A program made the translations under genes and the position numbers. From Littorina saxatilis (taxonomy: Eukaryota; Mollusca; Gastropoda; Littorinimorpha; Littorinidae): 64,000 nucleotides of DNA. Positions 20,850 through 64,000 of the stretch are shown here, piece by piece. How positions within the stretch are numbered: position 1 is the first letter of the stretch; each line of letters opens with the position of its first letter. The notes beneath the pieces were generated by a model. It was not told the origin of the DNA. It searched no databases and saw nothing but the letters and a program-made list of their open reading frames with translations. The DNA lies in contig NC_090253.1 in NCBI RefSeq assembly GCF_037325665.1, positions 14,881,782-14,945,781 on the forward strand. Direction: 5' to 3'.

Positions 20850-23520
20850 TATTCTCAGAATAACTTTGCAGAAAGTGTTCAACATTTTGAATACATTTGC
20901 ATATCATCTTCAGAATATACCGTGTTGTACATGTTGGTGTAATTTGAGTAGCTGGGTACTGATACGACTGTAAACATTCTCACGGATGTTTGTGTTCATT
21001 TCAGTTTAATCTATCTTGGAAAGTTGTAATTTCTCTAAGCATTCAAATATGCATGCACACATGTGTACAGACAGACACAAACACACAAAGAAATCATTGT
21101 AAATACATTTTACTCTTAAACAAAAACAATGTGTACATTCACTGCATTTGATGGGATCAAACAGGCAGTGTATCACTTTATGTCAAATACATTTAAGCTC
21201 TTAAATTTTATGTAGATATAAACATAGCAGAAAACTACTGAACGTACAGGTTTACACAGATTAGTATAAAATCTATGCCTCACAGTGTAAGTATGAGAGC
21301 TATAGGCACAGCTACAGCGAGACCAATGAGGAAACACTATCAAACATTTTGATACTTTGAAATAAATTTTAAAATCATCCTCACAAATCGGTTGTCCCGA
21401 AGTTAGTTCAGTCAACCACCGATCACTTAATAATATCAGGACAAAAACGAAACAATAACAACGTGTATCAGACACATGTTGGCCAAACAGTCACAGTTAC
21501 CCTGGGTCTCTAAAACACTGCAACTATCATTCTTTATGTTGTAAATAATCTGGCCAGTAAATATTCAAAGCTGCCTGATCAGTAGTTCCAAATGCCCAGC
21601 TGATTTCAAAAGCGTTGAACATACTCTTGCGAAAGATCTCTTGCTTAGTATATGGAAATTTATTTTTTATATATTTCAAATACAACTAGTAAAAAAAAAT
21701 CAGATTCTACTTTAATTGGTTACGGTCAAACTTGGTGAGAAAAAAACTCTTCTGGAAACGCCCCTAACATTCAGAATTCAGATCTGGATCTTAATCTGAT
21801 TCGTTAGTATCACTTGGTTCTTGGCTTTATAACTTACAACTTGACCAAAGAAGAGGCTGCTGTGTTTTTCTTTTAAAAATACATTAATAGACATGCAACA
21901 TTCATACAACAACATCTCTATTACCTATTAACACATCATTTGAGCGACAGTCTCATATGAGACAGAGTGTTGATATCTGCGAATACACAAGTTATTTATG
22001 AAGCTCGGTCAGTGTCAGAGATCTTATGAAATGGATGTGTAAATTGCGAAATGGTGAAAATACAGTGATGCACGTGCATATACCTTGATTCTGCATGATT
22101 TCTATCACAAACATTCCCTCCACTCTGCTGAAAGGTCTAGCATGAAAAATAGACTACTCCCTCAAATTACTCATTTGAAAAACTACATCTTGATGTGAAG
22201 AATAGGACACTAAATCCTGTCGTGGAGGTGTTTTACCACAAGGCGAATACAATAAAATGCACATCGAAAGGTTTTCCTTCTGGGTCTGGGATGTAGGCTA
22301 TTACTTCACTTCAAAAAGTGTGTATGCCAAGCGCAACAGCTAAACTATACGCATGGATAATTGCTTTCAATGCAAGCAACACAAGACTTTGAATGAGTCT
22401 ACCTGCACGTGTCTGATTCGAAACAATGCAAATGCCAGACTAATTATTTTCTGAGATGCAACGATCAACAGTCCTTTACGGAGAAAAAGTATCTTTTTGA
22501 AACAGGCACACTTACTTGGTACACTACTTCCTGACAGACACCCAAATCCCTCTTCACAAGAGACATTTAATATTCCTGAAGAAATAGTTTAAGAAAACAA
22601 TAGAAATGACTCTGCTATTCATCAAATTAATATCAGAGCTCACATGCACACAGCAATATGAATGCACACAAAATATAGCAAAACACGACCAAATTCTTCC
22701 AGCTTCTTCTGGTTCAAAATCACAACCGTAGAAAGGGCATACAAGTAACCACATAGACAATCAAGATCATATGTACAAAATGCACCCTTTTTTGTTCCAG
22801 AGGATGAACGAAAGAGCGTTTATAAGAAAGGAAAAATAGCTAAACTCCAGAAGCATGGAATGAAAATGGGCAAACAGGCATTTTCTATGATTATACATAT
22901 ATATTACAGATATATTTCTTTTAAAATACCATTTTTTTCAATGAAGACCCAGCTAGATCAAGCACCTTATCAACACAACCATTTGTGAAGCAATGCATCC
23001 CCTCTGCGCGTTTCCTTTGATTTTTAAAAGTAGTTGCAGGCAAGAAAAAAGAAAACCAAATGAAAATGGACATGGAATACTTGCAGGTGGGAGAGCGGAA
23101 AAATGACAGTGGAGATGAAAGATCACAGAAATGTCCTCTGAAGTTTTGTTTTGTTTTTGTTTTCTGACAAAGAAGGCATTATTAAGGCTGTTCTACACAA
23201 AATCAGCGACAACATGATGAAGCTCTGCTGAGAGAAAGTGGAGCTCTGCTTAGGGAATACATACCACTGCTAATGTCAAAAACAAGAGCAGAAAAAGAAA
23301 CTAAGACAGGAATGTTGCTAGAAATTATTTTCTTCAGAAAAATGTTCAAAACGGCAAATTAATCCCCAAGTTTACAGCAGTCCTTGGCATGTATATGCCC
23401 TTTCCCCCATCATGAACAAATGTTTGGCATATCTGCCAAAATGATAACAAAGATTCGCGTAATCAAAGAGCGAGCAATTTTGATTAATCAATAAAAAATT
23501 ATTTTAAAATTGAATACAAA
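20850..23520. other. Repeat-poor AT-rich intergenic stretch
   Basis: No gene, SINE or MITE was recognised in 2.7 kb, in contrast with its surroundings. It lies downstream of the receptor gene on its strand and could include a long 3' UTR, but no clear signal was found beyond a - strand AATAAA near 20869. Confidence 0.4.
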
Positions 23521-23529
23521 AAGAAGAAA

Positions 23530-23978
23530 ACAAGTCGCGTAAGGCGAAAATACAACATTTAGTCAAGCTGTCAAACTCACAGACTGAAACTGAACGCAAT
23601 GCAATTTTTAATGACCAAAGTCATTAATTAATTTTTAAGCCACCCAGCTGAAATGCAATACCGAAGTCCGGCCTTCGTCAAAGATTGCTAGGCCAAAATT
23701 TCAATAAATTTTATTGAAAAATGAGGGTGTGACAGTGCCGCCTCAACTTTTACAAAAGGCCGGATATGACGTCATCAAAGGTATTTATCGATAAAAAGAA
23801 AAAAAACGTCCGGGGATATCATTCCCAGGAACTCTCATGTAAAATTTCATAAAGATCGGTCCAGTAGTTTGGTCTGAATCGCTCTACACACACGCACAGA
23901 CACACTCACATACACCACGACCCTCGTCTCGATTCCCCCTCTATGTTAAAACATTTAGTCAAAACTTGACTGAATGTA
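23530..23978 (-). mobile_element. Helentron-like element, family A copy 3, internally shortened
   Basis: Both termini and the central block match the other copies; about 370 bases of the interior are absent. Confidence 0.75.
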
Positions 23979-24008
23979 AAAAGAGAAAAAAACATGCAGA
24001 AAGCTGGA

Positions 24009-24009
24009 T

Positions 24010-24041
<32 letters not shown>
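24009..24041. repeat. Poly-G run
   Basis: About 30 consecutive G, directly beside Helentron-like copy 3. Other G or C runs lie at 4264-4288, 15106-15140, 26429-26447, 32024-32046, 57868-57905 and 63690-63706. Confidence 0.9.
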
Positions 24042-24307
24042 GGGGGCATTCTGATGATTTGCAAACATCATATGCAATGACAAAGAGAAAGGATGAAATC
24101 TACCAGGTAACGCAAGGAAAATTGCAACACAGTAGTAACATAAATATCAAATGCGAGTTTCAAAAATAAGTTTTAAATATTATTTCTTGTAAGAAATGTG
24201 ATCGTGGTGTTTGGTTTTGATTTGTTCAGAAAGAGCCAAGTCACAGGAGACCTGACTTTCTGCATCATTATGGCGTCATGTCCATTTTTTTTATAGTTGA
24301 TTTTGTT

Positions 24308-24660
24308 GAGGGCCCCAAAGGGTTTAAAATCGTGATCGTGATTGGCGTTTTTTGACCTTTCTGTGACCGTGATTGCCAAAATTTCCATTTCTGTGATCGT
24401 GATGGGACTTTACCCGTGATCCGTGATGACAAAAAAATCAAGACTCGTGATCGTGATCGTCATTTGTTTTTGTGATCGTGATGGGCATTATTGCAAAGCA
24501 TTTTATTTTCAACGTACATTTTTCACAGCTGTATCACTCTATGATCCTCTATTCGTCAAGGTGTTTGTGATCGTGAAAACAAAAATCAAGGTAACTGTGA
24601 TCGTGAAAGCTAAAATGTCTCTTCCCGTGATCGTGATGATAACCCCCCTTTGGGGCCCTC
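24308..24660. mobile_element. MITE, GAGGGCCCCAAAGGG ends with GTGATCGTGA repeats
   Basis: 15-bp perfect inverted ends. About ten scattered copies of GTGATCGTGA or close variants fill the interior, like subterminal transposase sites. It is inserted in one of two copies of a 100-bp tandem duplication (AGCCAAGTCACAGGAGACCT at 24235 and 24693). Confidence 0.85.
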
Positions 24661-25642
24661 TTTGTTGTATTTTTTTTATTTGTTCAGAAAGAGCCAAGTC
24701 ACAGGAGACCTGACTTTCTGCATCATTATGGCTTCATGTCCATTTTTTTTATAGTTGATTTTGTTGTATTTTTTTGATTTTATTTTGCTGCTGCATTGAC
24801 CTTCTGATATCCTAAAAAAATAAAAACCAATCTAAATACATTTGACACAACTTTATTCAGCAAGCTCCTCAACTCATGAACCCCCACCTGTAAAACTTGT
24901 TTGGCACAAAACTTGTCAGTCTAGCGTACACTCTATCTGCACAGGTCAACGTGGTAACTCTTGGCAAGTGAATAAACTCTTCAAAATAAAGCACAACAAA
25001 GACTCAGAGGTAAACCAGATGGCAGGGAGGATAAATAACTGAACAAAAAATAAAAAAAACTTCAAAATTATTCAAATTTTAAAAAAGTCCAGTGCAAAAC
25101 AGATAGACTGCTATGATGTTGCAAAATCAAGATTAAGAAAACATGAGGATGAGACGATGGAACGTTTAACTATGGACAAAACAAAACATTGACCAGGACC
25201 TCAAACATTAATATTAATCATAAGATCTGCAAATTAAGGTCTCAGTGAATTTTTTCTTTGGTTGATAGTTAAACGCTTCATAAATGTACCTTTCTTGCTT
25301 TTTAAACAAAGGAGAAAAGAAAAATAACAGTCCTGATTTGTTTTCTTTGTCTTGCAAGGGAAACACATTTTCCTGTTGATGTTTCTGTGCTTGCAAAGTT
25401 GGGCTGGTTGTTGTCAAACATGAAGATGTGGCACATTATCCGCACTCTCTCTCTCCTCACAGGGCTCCCAGATTGTTATGAGAACGGGAACCTGGAAAAA
25501 CAAGCGAACCTTCACATAGACCATCCATCAGTACAATGTCTTTTGATTTCTTTTTTCACTTTCATTTACTCTATTATCCCAATGCTGGGAAATTCAGGTC
25601 GCTTCCTCCCAGTGGAAAGCTAGCAGCAACAAGAGTCACGCT

Positions 25643-25882
25643 AGCCAGGTGTGTACGTGTTTAGGTGTCATCAGCCACCTGCACTTATGGCAGAATGACC
25701 GAGGTCTTTTACGTGCCACGGGGGTGGGACATGGCTACCGTCACTGAGTCTGCACATAAAGTTGACCTGTGTCCGTCCCTGCCGGGATTTGAACCTGTGT
25801 CCGTCCCTGCCGGGATTTGAACCTGAGACCTTAGGATCACAAGTCCAGTGCTCTACCAACTGAGCTACCCCGCTCCCCCCGG
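25643..25882 (-). mobile_element. SINE with GTAGCTCAGTTGGTAGAGC head
   Basis: The head on the right (CTACCAACTGAGCTACC on +) and GATCACAAGTCCAGTGCTCT are tRNA-like. A 28-bp segment at the B box (GTCCGTCCCTGCCGGGATTT) is duplicated in tandem. Confidence 0.85.
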
Positions 25883-26081
25883 TCTTTGATAAATCTGTCA
25901 AAGTTTATTCATCTAAAATCTAACACCACCCCTCACCCCATCCCACCCTTAAGTTTGTTTCTGATAAAATTAGTGCCGAAAGAGAAGAAAATCATCAAAT
26001 GTTTATTTTTAGCAACAACAGTCCACAAAGAAAAAGTAAATCCAATACAAGGAACCCCTCTCCTAACCTATGTATCAAGGT

Positions 26082-57330
<31,249 letters not shown>

Positions 57331-57424
57331 CTGCCAAGAAAACATTTCACAATCTTCCTTTTTTGTTTTTGGAGCGCCAAATGTTCAATTGTCTGCAAAC
57401 TCTAATTTTTCTTTCCAGAGTGGT

Positions 57425-57600
57425 AGCACTTGCCAGCAGAATCACCTGCATGGACAGCCTCCTCATCATAATCTTTTCTCTTTTTTTGAGCGCCAAATGT
57501 TCAATTGTCTGCAAACCCTTATTTTTCTTTCCAGAGTGGTAGTGCCAGTAGAAGCACCTACATAGACAGCAAGCAACCTTATCATCTTCTGTCAAGAAAA
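57425..57600 (-). pseudogene. Two tandem partial copies of the GPCR signal-peptide exon start
   Basis: Upstream of coding exon 1, copies of its first 40-50 bases begin at about 57472 (MMRRLSMQVILLAS) and 57588. The outer one keeps an acceptor (TTCTTGACAG) and an ATG. Shared flanking words such as GAGCGCCAAATGTTCAATTG recur three times, showing tandem duplication with a period of about 115-140 bp. Confidence 0.7.
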
Positions 57601-57639
57601 TGTTTCACAACCTTTTGATTTTTCGAGCGCCACATTTTC

Positions 57640-58740
57640 AATTGTCCTAATTTTTCTTTTCAAAGTGGTGTCATTATTTTAGGTTTTGAGAAAAAAACTA
57701 GGTTGGTCAGGCCCGAATAGATTTCAGATTTGTGTTGTGTGTGGGGGAGGAGGGTTAGTGGATGGACCATTGAGTGACAACAGTTTTGTTTCAGATTTGG
57801 AGGTACACTCCCATAAAAGTAGTCTCATATTAGAAGGTGATTATACCCCTGTACAGTGACCCCAACCCCCACCCCCCCCCCCCCCCAACCCCCCCCCCCC
57901 CCCCCATCTTCTGCTGATGTATAATTGCCCTCCCAAAACAAAACAAAACCAAGAACAGATTAAATAAAATTATAAAAGACTACGAAAATATACAGACCTA
58001 AATCATAAACATGTAACAAAATGGGAAAACCAACTTTAAATTAAAATTACAGTGCAAAACTCTCAAGAGCCCAGTTTCACAGTCATATTTATTAACATGC
58101 AGAGCTCAACTAGTACTAAATAAATGTATATATAATACTAGTACTTGTTAGTATTACTTGTACAGGTAGCTAGAATCATACCAAAAACCGATCACACCAA
58201 CAATGTTGTACTTTTAGACAGGTACATGTAGGCCTACTTAAAAGTACCAGTTATATTTCTTATAAATTTATACAGAAAATACAAATACCTACACGTTCTT
58301 TCAGCTAATACACCCAAAGCTAAAAGCATGCTTGCACTGTTACTTTTTTTAGTATACTGTTATGGGTGTGGATATTCTGGTATGCACATGTATAACAGCT
58401 AGTGTTGTCAATGCACGGCTTTCCCTTTCATATTATTCACAGCTAGCATGGAAGTGACACTACTGACTAGAAATATTGATCAGAATTATAATTTCTTCAC
58501 AAATCCGGAAATTGACATGGTAAGAACATTAAAAAATCACTGTCAAATTCTGACGGATTAACGACACACATAGGTCCATGATAACCCCTTCACCGGAAAG
58601 TCAGTAAATAACATGAGGTTCTATGCACACAGGGGTATAATTTGTGTCCAAACACAAGCGCCCAGACATGTCAGTTACCCTCGAGTGTAAACTCTGACAT
58701 GTTGCACGCTCGTACACACTCACAAACACACTCGCGAAGC
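57640..58740. other. First GPCR intron, no feature seen
   Basis: AT-rich, with poly-C runs around 57868-57905. No coding or known repeat. Confidence 0.5.
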
Positions 58741-58744
58741 TTAC

Positions 58745-58900
58745 CTTGACACACGGGTAATCCAACTGAGCTGAAAAAACTCTCCCCCTCTGCCCCTGTG
58801 TCTACTTGGCGACAAGAGACCGAAAAGATGGAACTAATGGTAAGCAACTGAGACGAGACGACACCCAACCCCACTCCTCTGCAGTGTGTGTGTTCGTTTG
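58745..58900 (-). other. Likely 5' UTR exon of the class C GPCR
   Basis: On the - strand GTCAAG is followed by a strong donor GTAAGC at 58744, and the coding exon 1.4 kb downstream begins exactly after a good acceptor (TTCTTGGCAG) with ATG. A non-coding first exon therefore fits well. The upstream border is a guess from a TATA-like TATTTTTA at about 58925-58932. No transcript evidence is available. Confidence 0.5.
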
Positions 58901-58919
58901 TGGCAGAACAGGACCGAAG

Positions 58920-58936
58920 GTCTAAAAATACCACCC
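58920..58936 (-). promoter_or_regulatory. TATA-like element upstream of GPCR first exon
   Basis: The - strand reads GGTATTTTTAGACC, about 30 bases before the assumed start of the 5' UTR exon. Upstream DNA to 59200 is GC-richer than the surroundings. This is suggestive only. Confidence 0.25.
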
Positions 58937-59222
58937 TGCTTCTATCCCACCAGCGACAATGCCAGAGGTCCCGTAAAGCTCCCTTCATAAGGTCGTTTTG
59001 TATAGCTCTTTCGCCTCTTCCTTGAAGCCTAACCGCGCTGTTCTCGCGCAAACTCGTTTCGTTTTGGGCCTGTTTTCAGTGAGAAGTGCTGTACCCTGTC
59101 AAACCGGTTTTGTTACTCGCGCCGACTATTTTTGACAACCGTTTTTGACCAATCGCAGCGCTCGTCGAGCGCGCGGAGGTTGAAGATGCGTATCATGTTG
59201 CGAGACGCGGCCGTCTTTTTGT

Positions 59223-59285
59223 TACATTTTGTCAAGTTTTGACTAAATTTTTTAACATAGAGGGGGAATCGATACGAGGGTCGTG

Positions 59286-59354
<69 letters not shown>

Positions 59355-60143
59355 TCTGTGCGTGTGTGTGTGAAGAGCGATTCAGACTAAACTATTGGAC
59401 CGATCTTTATGACATTTTACATGAGAGTTCCTGGGAATGATATCCCCGGACGTTTTTTTCTTTTTTTTTCGATAAATACGTCATATCCGGCTTTTTGTAA
59501 AAGTTGAGGCGGCACTGTCACACCCTCATTTTTCAATCAAATTGATTGAAATTTTGGCCAAGCAATCTTCGACGAAGGCCGGACTTCGGTATTGCATTTC
59601 AGCTTGGTGGCTTAAAAATTAATTAATGACTTTGGTCATTAAAAATCTGAAAATTGTAAAAACATTTTTAATTGTAAAAAAAAAATTTTATCAAACGATC
59701 CAAATTTATGTTCATCTTATTCTTCATCATTTCCTGATTCCAAAAACATATAAATATGTTATATTTGGATTAAAAACAAGCTCTGAAAATAAAAAATATA
59801 AACATTATGATCAAAATTAAATTTTCGAAATCAATTTAAAAACACTTTCATCTTATTCCTTGTCGGTTCCTGATTCCAAAAACATATAGATATGATATGT
59901 TTGGATTAAAAACACGCTCAGAAAGTTAAAACGAAGAGAGGTACAGAAAAGGGTGCTATCCTTCTAAGCGCAACTACTACCCCGCTCTTCTCAGTGTCAA
60001 TTTCACTGCCTTTGCCACGAGCGGTGGACTGACGATGCTACGAGTATACGGTCTTGCTGAAAAATTGCACTGTGTTCAGTTTCAGTCATTCTGTGAGTTC
60101 GACAGCTTGACTAAATGTTGTATTTTCGCCTTACGCGACTTGT
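59223..60143 (+). mobile_element. Helentron-like element, family A copy 4
   Basis: Full length with an expanded TG repeat near its left end. It lies just upstream of the GPCR first exon and promoter region. Confidence 0.77.
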
Positions 60144-60348
60144 TTTGTTTTCTGTGAAGATAAACGTGAACGCCTGCATCCTACGGAAGTTTTTGGTGGA
60201 ATACAAATGCTGTATTAATGTACGAAACATTTATGAAAAGCCGCAGTGACTGGCGTTCAGGCTAAGCTCTAGTGTCAGTAGTGATCTATAGGCATTGTAG
60301 TTTCTTTGGCAATACATGACTGCAATAATTGACTGCACTGCGGAGACG

Positions 60349-61392
60349 CCGGTGTAACACGACATTTTTACTCCACGAAAAATTGACTCCGGAGTACACA
60401 TTTCGTAAGAAAATGTTACTCCGAGTACACTCTTGTCGGACGAGAAAAGAACTCCCCAAGGAACGAAAAAGTTACTCCCTCCACGAAATTTTCACTCCCC
60501 AAATTTTTACTCCCAGTTATAATCTCGTGGAGTACGTACTTTCCTTTTGTTCGACGTACAAAAAAAGCACTCCCAGTACGAAAATTGTACTCCACGATTA
60601 TTTTACTGTCAGAATAAGTTGCTCCTCAGGTTTTTCTTGGAATAAATTGACAATAGTTAAGTTTGTTTGGCTGTTTGTTTATTTGCTTGACCTGTTCTTT
60701 CTCAACATGTTGTTAGATCTGTTCACGGTTTGTTTGCTTGTTTGTTTGTTTATTTGTTTAAACAATGAGGTCGTGACAGTGCCGTCTGAACTCTTGAAAA
60801 ACCGGATCATCGTGTATTTCTGGGGATGTCACCTTGAAAAAAGTGTATGTAAAGTTTCATGAAGGTCTGCCAAGTCATTTTCCGGGAGTTGCTCCCGCGA
60901 ACACACACATTTCTGTTGGCACTAGTATGACTGAAACGTCTGTTGCAAAATGAGGGGAAGAAATTCTTCGCACCTACGGGGAGTAAATTCTTCGTAATAA
61001 GGGGAATAATAATGTCTCGCAAAATATGTAAGGGGAGTAATATTTTCGCACGAAATCTTTGCTCGGGAGTACACCTGTCGTTGGGAGTAATTTCCTTGTG
61101 CTAGGGGGAGTATTGTTTTCGTGAAGGGGAGTAAAATTTTCGCACGAAATATTTACTCGGAGTACACCTGTCCCGGGGAGTAATTTTCTCGTGCAGGCTA
61201 CGGGGGAGCAATTTTTTCGTGAAGGGAAGTACAGATTTCGTACGAAATTTTTACTCGGAGTACACCTGTCTTGGGGAGTAATTTTCTCGGGTTAGGGGGG
61301 AGTAATGTTTTCGTAAGGGGAGTACATTTTCGTACGAAATCTTTACTCGGGAGTAAACATTTCGTGGGAGTAATTTTCTCGGGTTACACCGG
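60349..61392. mobile_element. Element with CCGGTGTAAC ends and GGGGAGTA subrepeats
   Basis: Inverted ends CCGGTGTAACACGA and TCGGGTTACACCGG. The left part reads ACTCC-type units and the right part four or five diverged about 95-bp units with TTTCGTACGAAAT and GGGAGTAATTTTCTCG. A relic of the Helentron-like central block (GACAGTGCCGTCTGAAC) lies at 60775-60910. Confidence 0.7.
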
Positions 61393-61917
61393 GAAGCACA
61401 TCAGTCGTTACAGTTAAATTAGAACTGATAGTCTGCTATCCTTATCAGAGCATGACAGCGCTAGAGAAAAGTATGCGTTGCGCCAAGGACTGGGTGCAAA
61501 CCCGCTGATCCGGCAGTGAAAACCAGTTGTAAAAACTGATATAGCTCAAGTTATTTACTGACCGCTTTGATTGACAGTCTGAAGTTTTGATGCAGCTCGG
61601 CGCTGCTGCGACCCAGTGCCCTACCTCGCCACACCTCGCTACTGTTTACCTTCTCACTGATGGCAGTGAGTTAATTGGTTTAAACACTGACTTTATTCAT
61701 TTTTTTATCGTGACATAAACAATCTTTGGAATTTAGGATTTCTCACTCAACTGATTCAGTGCTTATTTTAAACAATCCTAGTAAAACATAGCCCAACAGT
61801 CGTAAGCACGATGGCGGACAAAATCGAATTAATCCTTTCAGAATTCTATAAGAAAAGCAAGATACACACTGAAACAAACACAAAAGGGGTTGGGTGGTAA
61901 TACAGAAGGTGATAACA

Positions 61918-61987
61918 AACAAGAGGCGAAGCCTTCAAGGCTCACGTAAGAAATCGACAAACAGTAACACAAACTCAATCACTCCGC

Positions 61988-62031
<44 letters not shown>

Positions 62032-62040
62032 GCATAGGTG
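61918..62040 (-). mobile_element. Possible third Helentron-like 3' end
   Basis: ACAAGAGGCGAAGCCTTCAA on + is, reversed, a hairpin (AGGCTTCGCCT) followed by CTTGT, next to an AC microsatellite, as in families A and B. The other end was not found. Confidence 0.4.
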
Positions 62041-62423
62041 AAACTGTGCAAGAAAGCGAGACCCTGGATCTGCCAATTAGTCTCGGCCCGCTCACAATAA
62101 CAATGACCGAGACTTTCAGTAATTCCTTTGCGTGACGTCTAACCCTCTTACGTCATAATGTGACGTCTTCAAATAGTTTCTATCACACACTTCAAACACT
62201 TTTGACCGAGACTAATCTTCTTATGCGAGCTTTATCAAAGAAACTACAATGGGAAGAAGGATAACTTCCTCATTGGGCATGCTTAGAAATGAGAATGGCT
62301 AAATATGAGTTATTCCCCTTTGCTGCATGCTGACCAGACTGTCTCCTGCTTTGTTATGACTAGTACAGTCGATCTTTCTCATGTTGTGACTTGCTTTATT
62401 TTCACATTTTCGGTATTTAAAAC

Positions 62424-62427
<4 letters not shown>

Positions 62428-62478
<51 letters not shown>
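62428..62478. repeat. (AC)n microsatellite
   Basis: About 50 bases of AC; another lies at 61990-62028. Confidence 0.93.
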
Positions 62479-62482
<4 letters not shown>

Positions 62483-62873
62483 TGAAGAAGTTTCCATTCT
62501 GATTCGGTTATTTTATTTGGTGCTATATGTTTGCTTCACATTGTTTCTTTTTTTTACATTTCTTGAGGTATCCCCATTCGCTAAACACATCCATAATGCA
62601 TGCATGGCTCATTCGAAAGAGGGCAACTGAACAACTGATGCCCAATAGCAATAAATACTGAACAACTGAACAATAAATAGCAATAAAATGATGACAGTGC
62701 CAAGTTTTTAAGTACAAAGTGAAATCATGTGACTGGACAAAGGCACAATTACAAAATACAAATAAAAAAATCGTGGCCCATTTTAAATTAAGTTCTCAGC
62801 TCATGGGGAAGCATAAGATGACCCTAGAAACCGAAATTAGGAGACCTCCCGCCCCCAGGGCAGACTACAAAAA

Positions 62874-63685
62874 ACAAGAAGGGCAAAGCCCATACGACTC
62901 ACATGCTTGACCTAAACCTAGCAATGACATCATACACTAAGAACTGCTTTACACATTTTTCCTACCAAAATACATGTGACCTTGACCCAAGGTCAAGGTC
63001 ATCCAAGGTCATGCAACACAAAGCTGTTAATTCAAGACATAGGAAGTACAATGGTGCTTATTGGCTCTTTCTACCATGAGATATGGTCACTTTTAGTGGT
63101 TCACTACCTTATTTTGGTCACATTTCATAAGGGTCAAAGTGACCTTGACCTTGATCATATGTGACCAAATGTGTCTCATGATGAAAGCATAACATGTGCC
63201 CCACATAATTTTTAAGTTTGAAACAGTTATCTTCCATAGTTCAGGGTCAAGGTCACTTCAAAATATGTATACAATCCAACTTTGAAGAGCTCCTGTGACC
63301 TTGACCTTGAAGCAAGGTAAACCAAACTGGTATCAAAAGATGGGGCTTACTTTGCCCTATATATCATATATAGGTGAGGTATTCAATCTCAAAAACTTCA
63401 GAGAAAATGGGAAAAATGGGAAAAATAGCTGTTTTTTAGACAACATTTATGGCCCCTGCGACCTTGACCTTGAAGCAAGGTCAAGATGCTATGTATGTTT
63501 TTTGGGGCCTTGTCATCATACACCATCTTGCCAAATTTGGTACTGATAGACTGAATAGTGTCCAAGAAATATCCAACGTTAAAGTTTTCCGGACGGCCGG
63601 CCGGCCGGCCGGCCGGACGGACGGACGGACGGACGGACGACTCGGGTGAGTACATAGACTCACTTTTGCTTCGCATGTGAGTCAA
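62874..63685 (-). mobile_element. Helentron-like element, family B, second copy
   Basis: On the - strand it starts TTGACTCACATGCGAAGC, has (GTCC)n and (GGCC)n, and ends GTGAGTCG, hairpin GGGC-TTT-GCCC and TTCTTGT. The interior is rich in TGACCTTGACC motifs. Confidence 0.7.
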
Positions 63686-63837
63686 AAAAGGGGGGGGGGG
63701 GGGGGTAATTTGTGAAAAAGTATAAAAGGAATCAAAAACTGTATACATGTATTTAGTTAATACCCCAAAAAGTTGTATAGTATATACAATGTCAGACCCT
63801 AAAGAAAGTTTGTTAGTCATTGCTTAGGCAAAACAAA

Positions 63838-64000
63838 GCAAAATAGTCTGTTTACGGTATCCCGACCAACCCTATTATTTTTTCCCCGCCAACCCTAGAC
63901 CTTTTTTTTGGCATTTGGAGAAAAAGAAAAAGAAAAAAAATCAATTTTGTTCCTGTTTTTTGGCAAAATAATTTAAAAAGATGGTTATAAAAAAAAAATT
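63838..64000. mobile_element. Fragment of the AGGCCAAC MITE, cut by window end
   Basis: AATAGTCTGTTTACGGTATC and CCCGACCAACCCTATT mirror the inner end of the 3268-3627 element. Confidence 0.5.

Noticed and set aside
58671-59051. 126-codon - strand frame over the GPCR first exon
   Set aside because: It crosses the strong donor at 58744 and has no recognisable domain; a 5' UTR exon explains the site better.

Overview
The window looks like a stretch of a molluscan, most likely gastropod, nuclear genome. It has long introns with GT/AG splice sites, many tRNA-headed SINEs whose central body resembles the conserved SINE domain known from molluscs, dense microsatellites, and MITE-like and Helentron-like repeats. 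The organism is inferred from repeat style only.

Two host genes face each other tail to tail. On the + strand, four exons from 735 to 12821 are the 3' end of a SKICH-domain inositol polyphosphate 5-phosphatase (INPP5K/INPP5J type); its 5' part lies outside the window. On the - strand, one 5' UTR exon (about 58.9 kb) and thirteen coding exons between 57330 and 26082 join in perfect phase into a 986-residue class C G-protein-coupled receptor. It has a signal peptide, a Venus-flytrap domain, a reduced cysteine region with a Thr-rich stalk, seven transmembrane helices and a 143-residue tail. It resembles metabotropic glutamate receptors, but the usual amino-acid-binding Ser-Thr pair is replaced.

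Everything else is repeat-rich intron and intergenic DNA. A young Ty3-type LTR element with apparently identical 1.5-kb LTRs sits antisense in one receptor intron. At least six SINE types mix a few tRNA-like heads with a few shared bodies. Two families of Helentron-like non-autonomous elements end in a hairpin plus CTTGT. About a dozen MITE families are present, including three TTAA-flanked piggyBac-like elements, and several insertions are nested. Three large minisatellites with units of 21, 51 and 24 bp lie in introns of the receptor gene; because each unit is a multiple of three they create long but probably meaningless open frames.

The most interesting signals are in the receptor gene. 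Three of its exons have decayed tandem copies of just the acceptor side (3' splice site plus the first few dozen bases) in the upstream intron. Four of its introns carry a UG-rich tract within about 50 bases of the 5' splice site. A 21-bp array of roughly 34 copies repeats a perfect pol III A-box motif and appears to have grown out of a SINE head.
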